A stretch of 18,693 nt of DNA from Bacteroidota bacterium (GTDB taxonomy: Bacteria > Bacteroidota > Bacteroidia > Flavobacteriales > Flavobacteriaceae). The notes beneath the pieces were generated by a model. It did no database searches. It saw only the letters and a list, made by a program, of their open reading frames with translations, and had not been told where the DNA came from. Of the stretch, positions 15,887-18,693 are shown piece after piece (position 1 is the stretch's first letter; every line of letters starts with the position of its first letter). The translations under genes were made by a program, and so were the position numbers. The DNA is taken from NCBI GenBank assembly GCA_009936675.1, contig JAACDY010000148.1:1-18693 (forward strand), in the 5' to 3' direction.

Positions 15887-16379
15887 TCACAAACAAATTG
15901 TTTTCCAGTAGGTTTATGTTGACTACAGCGATGTACCAATCTGGACTTGGTGCAACCATTGTTGCCAATGTTACTGAAGGAAATTCCTCAGTTACTTCTA
16001 CCTTAAGAACGATTTCCCCGGTTCCTGTTCCCAAGCCACTTCCAATAAAATAGTTAAATCCCTTCTTTCCCTCAATTAACTCTTTTAATTCAGTATTAAG
16101 GGGGGATGTACTTCCGGTTTCAGACATATTTTTTATTCCTGCTGAGGCTTGGGTTCCGGTTTTAAATAAAGTTTGGTCAGAATCGTGACTCCATCCAATG
16201 AGCTTGGAAAAATGAGCATTTGAGGGAAAGTCTTTTGGAAAATCTTTACTGTTCCAATCAATTTTAAATGTTACTGTGTACTCCGTTCCACCTTTTAAAT
16301 CGGGAGAAACCTCTTCTTTGTTTTTTGAACAAGAAAAAAATAGTAGTGTAATTAAACTGATTAGATTGATACGTTTCAT
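15819..16379 (-). pseudogene. Spondin_N domain lipoprotein, 3' end replaced
   Basis: The frame starts at ATG 16379 with a lipoprotein signal (MKRINLISLITLLFFSC, cysteine 17). A Spondin_N domain follows from about residue 33: VTFKIDWNSKDFPKDFP, NAHFSKLIGWSHDSD, ASAGIKNMSETG and VTLATMVAPSPDWYIAVV near 136-153. Similarity ends at about residue 161 (NLLEN). The last 22 or so residues (VSEKRMGNQHKK and on) are an out-of-frame reading of the DUF5131 fragment. Intact family members continue for roughly 50-80 more residues, including the rest of the domain. So the protein is truncated and chimeric; whether it still folds is unknown. Family assignment is confident, functionality is not. Confidence 0.75.
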
Positions 16380-16792
16380 GTATTTTTAGTTTTAGAATGT
16401 TATCAATTAAATGCATCGGTTGTTTTATTCGAAATTCCATTACAATTTTAATACTTGATGTACGAGAGATTAAATGGACATCATTCAATTCCTACATCAC
16501 AACTGTTGAAGGGTCAAACCTAAAAGCATATGTCCTCAATTTACAAGATCATATACTCAACGTCGATTTACTTTATTTCCCAAAAAGAAAACTGAGACCA
16601 ATATCGGTTGATGGCAGTAGTAGAATTGGGACAATTAAATATATGAATATTTTATAAATTTTACTTTTTACATATCTCAATTTTAAAATTTTGTTTGAAA
16701 CGAAATTCTTAGGGGAATGTTGGCTAAAACGACTGTATGGATGCGAGGTTGTAGAATCTATCCTTTTGTCCTTAGCTTTAAAACCTATCTTA
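16380..16792. other. AT-rich intergenic stretch, no gene recognised
   Basis: This 413-base stretch separates the Spondin_N remnant from the ABC transporter gene. Short open frames occur on both strands (for example 16397-16657 plus and 16573-16815 minus), but they show no recognisable motif, and have poor composition and no start signal. No clear promoter, terminator or repeat was found. It may be decayed sequence linked to the neighbouring scar. Confidence 0.5.
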
Positions 16793-18472
16793 TTAAATCC
16801 TCGGTAAAGCCACAATCAATTCTTGGGTGTAGGGTTGTTGGGGGTGGAAATACAGTTCATCTGCTTCTCCTTCTTCTACCAACAGCCCTTTTTGCATGAC
16901 CAAAATCCGATCGGCCATATATTTGACCACATTCAGGTCGTGGGAAATAAAGAGGTAGGACAATTGCAGTTCCTCTTTGAGATCGTTGAGTAGATTGAGT
17001 ACCTGCGCCTGAACGGAGATGTCCAAAGCCGCCACAGATTCGTCGAGTAGTAATAACTGAGGTTCTGTTGCCAAGGCGCGGGCAATGACTACCCTTTGTC
17101 TTTGTCCCCCTGACAATTGGTGTGGGTAACGATGGTAATATTCGGCGGCCAAACCTACCTGTTCCAGAAGCTGAATCACCCTTGCCTTTTGGGCGGCTTT
17201 ACCACTGACCAAATCGTGAACATAAAGCGGTTCGGCGATGGCATCGCCAACGTGTTTAAGCGGGTGCAGAGCCGCTAAAGGGTCTTGAAAAACCAGTTGG
17301 ATTTGCTTGCGCAATTCCCTTAATTCCTTGGGGTTGAGTCCTATGATCGAACGACCTTTGTAGTGAATGTCTCCCGCTGTAGGAGGATCAAGATGGATCA
17401 AGGCGCGACTGATGGTGGATTTTCCACATCCAGATTCGCCCACCAAGCCGAGGGTCTCCCCTGGATAGAGGTCAAAACTAACCTCGTTGACAGCTTTTAG
17501 GCTTTGCTTTTCCTTAAACCAAGATCGGGAAAGAGGATACTCTTTGACCAAACCTTTGACTTCCAACAAGGGTCTTTGGGCATAGAGCGCTTGGTGTTTT
17601 TTGGCCCTAGTGGCCTTGGAAATGGATTTAAAGCTCTTTTGTTTTTCGGAAAAATCTGCTACGGTTGGCAGTCGTTTGAGCCGCTTATCGGCTTGGGGTC
17701 GGGCATACAAAAGGCCTTGAGTATAGGGATCTTGTGGGTTTTTAAAAATTTCGGCTACGGTTCCGCCTTCCACCAATCTGCCCTGGTGCATCACCAGCAC
17801 CCTATCGGCAAACTGGGCCACCACACTCAGGTCGTGGGAGATGAACAAAACACTCATTTTATGGGCTTTTTGTCGTGCTTTGATAAGGGTCAATATTTCC
17901 TTTTGTACGGTCACATCCAATGCGGTGGTAGGCTCATCGGCGATCAACAGCTTGGGACTGCCAATAAGTGCCATGGCGATCATCACCCTTTGTTTTTGTC
18001 CTCCGCTGAGTTCGTGGGGGTAGGCCTTAAATATACGTTCTGGCTGGGGCAATTGCACTTGTTCAAAAGCCTCCAACACCCTGTTGCGATAGTCTTGTGG
18101 GTTGCCGATTTTGTTTTTTTGCAAACGTTCCATGACCTGCGGGCCACAGCGCATGCTGGGATTGAGACTGGATTGGGGTTCTTGAAAGATCATGCCCAAG
18201 TCCTGCCCCCTGACACTTTGCCAATCTTTGTGGGACAAATGAGAAAGCTCTTGCCCGCTCAACTGCATTTTTTGACTGCTGACAACCAATGGGGTTTGGA
18301 ACAACAAGCCCGCAATGGAAAGAGCTGTCAAGGATTTTCCACTGCCAGATTCTCCCACAATGGCTACAATTTCATTCGTATTGATTTCAAAAGAAAGCCC
18401 ATTCAAAAGCAAGCGCTCCTGGGAGGAAATGGATAGGCCTTCTACTTGCAACAATGGTTTTTTTTCACTCAT
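16793..18472 (-). CDS. Peptide/nickel-type ABC transporter ATP-binding protein with two ATPase domains
   Basis: The 559-residue protein fuses two ABC ATPase domains of the DppD/DppF (GsiA/YejF-like) type, which power import of oligopeptides or related solutes. Domain 1 has Walker A GESGSGKS (40-47), signature LSGGQ (155-159) and LLIADEPT (175-182). Domain 2 has GESGCGKS (345-352), LSGGQ (453-457) and LLLLDESV with catalytic E478. Each domain ends with the oligopeptide-type tail, DPYTQGLL and QPYTQELI. The ATG at 18472 overlaps the stop of the upstream exonuclease gene (ATGA); longer in-frame starts reach into that gene and are unlikely. No permease or binding protein gene is nearby, so the substrate is not known. 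Confidence 0.93.
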   Translation of the reverse strand: MSEKKPLLQVEGLSISSQERLLLNGLSFEINTNEIVAIVGESGSGKSLTALSIAGLLFQTPLVVSSQKMQLSGQELSHLSHKDWQSVRGQDLGMIFQEPQSSLNPSMRCGPQVMERLQKNKIGNPQDYRNRVLEAFEQVQLPQPERIFKAYPHELSGGQKQRVMIAMALIGSPKLLIADEPTTALDVTVQKEILTLIKARQKAHKMSVLFISHDLSVVAQFADRVLVMHQGRLVEGGTVAEIFKNPQDPYTQGLLYARPQADKRLKRLPTVADFSEKQKSFKSISKATRAKKHQALYAQRPLLEVKGLVKEYPLSRSWFKEKQSLKAVNEVSFDLYPGETLGLVGESGCGKSTISRALIHLDPPTAGDIHYKGRSIIGLNPKELRELRKQIQLVFQDPLAALHPLKHVGDAIAEPLYVHDLVSGKAAQKARVIQLLEQVGLAAEYYHRYPHQLSGGQRQRVVIARALATEPQLLLLDESVAALDISVQAQVLNLLNDLKEELQLSYLFISHDLNVVKYMADRILVMQKGLLVEEGEADELYFHPQQPYTQELIVALPRI

Positions 18473-18693
18473 GAATGCTGGATTTCTTGAGGTTGCAGTA
18501 GGGGTTGGTTGCGCAAACGCAAAACAACTTGGGCAATGGTAATCACGTCCTTCTCGCAATAGATGACGATCCGATCAATGTTTTTTTCTTCGTAAAAAAC
18601 CCGAGCCACTTGGCTGCCATCTATGTCATCTTTGGGGGTGGGAATGCCCAACACATGAGCCATCAAAGATAGTGAGGTATAATGCTTATAATC
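18469..18693 (-). CDS. PolB-like 3'-5' exonuclease, C-terminal part (5' end beyond window)
   Basis: Seventy-four codons are visible from the window edge to the TGA at 18471-18469. They read DYKHYTSLSLMAHVLGIPTP, then DDIDGSQVARVFYEE and IVIYCEKDVITIAQVVLRL. The YCEKD segment matches the last motif (YxxxD) of DEDDy exonucleases, and the whole resembles the predicted PolB-related 3'-5' exonucleases (DNA_pol_B_exo2) common in Bacteroidota. The gene is cut by the window, so length and start cannot be judged. Its stop overlaps the start of the ABC ATPase gene, implying a shared transcript. Confidence 0.8.
   Translation of the reverse strand, partial: DYKHYTSLSLMAHVLGIPTPKDDIDGSQVARVFYEEKNIDRIVIYCEKDVITIAQVVLRLRNQPLLQPQEIQHS

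Noticed and set aside
16397..16657. 86-codon plus-strand frame upstream of the Spondin_N remnant
   Set aside because: No recognisable motif, AT-rich low-complexity coding character, and overlap with another meaningless frame on the minus strand.
16573..16815. 80-codon minus-strand frame at the end of the ABC ATPase gene
   Set aside because: It overlaps the end of the ABC gene, has no homology visible by eye and no start signal.
17504..18436. 310-codon plus-strand frame opposite the ABC ATPase gene
   Set aside because: It is the antisense shadow of the two-domain ATPase, whose motifs are all on the minus strand.

Overview
The window reads as a chromosomal segment of a Bacteroidota bacterium, most likely of the Flavobacteriia. 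The evidence is protein similarity (bacteroidete-type GlyRS, a sulfite reductase with a HEPN tail, an Ig-like lipoprotein, a Spondin_N lipoprotein), A-rich starts with little Shine-Dalgarno character, and several promoter candidates of the Bacteroidota form TTTG-N17-23-TAnnTTTG. Species cannot be assigned from the sequence alone.

Region 1 (1-8011) is an assimilatory sulfate reduction locus. A partial Rrf2-type regulator with four cysteines in its C-terminal half faces away from an eight-gene, tightly packed operon: DUF2061 membrane protein, cysH, cysD, cysN, ferredoxin-type sulfite reductase, uroporphyrinogen-III C-methyltransferase, precorrin-2 dehydrogenase (CysG N-terminal type) and a ferredoxin-NADP reductase. 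The operon covers sulfate activation to APS, reduction to sulfite and then sulfide, two steps of siroheme synthesis, and the electron supply. The shared control region holds two clean palindromes and a promoter candidate.

Region 2 (8012-10565, minus strand) has comF followed by a large Ig-like lipoprotein gene. Beyond them is a possible 27-residue single-span membrane peptide with its own promoter candidate.

Region 3 (10621-14941, plus strand) has the glycyl-tRNA synthetase gene, then xth, an OmpA-type lipoprotein and a Tas-like aldo/keto reductase. The glyS frame is broken by one in-frame TAA at codon 287; the reading frame and conservation continue unchanged on both sides. This is the most striking observation in the window, because glyS is normally essential.

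Region 4 (14942-16792) is accessory and AT-rich. It has a small zinc-ribbon/two-span membrane protein, a non-coding stretch with a nested inverted repeat, the 3' end of a DUF5131 (phage Gp37/Gp68-like) gene, and a Spondin_N lipoprotein gene whose 3' part has been replaced at the junction with that DUF5131 fragment. It looks like the scar of an insertion and deletion.

Region 5 (16793-18693, minus strand) has a double-domain peptide ABC transporter ATPase, overlapping the end of a PolB-like 3'-5' exonuclease gene that runs off the window.

No rRNA, tRNA, CRISPR array or intact insertion sequence was seen. No clearly new multi-gene system was found. The best leads are the interrupted glyS, the chimeric junction, the operator pair at the cys operon and the tiny membrane peptide.
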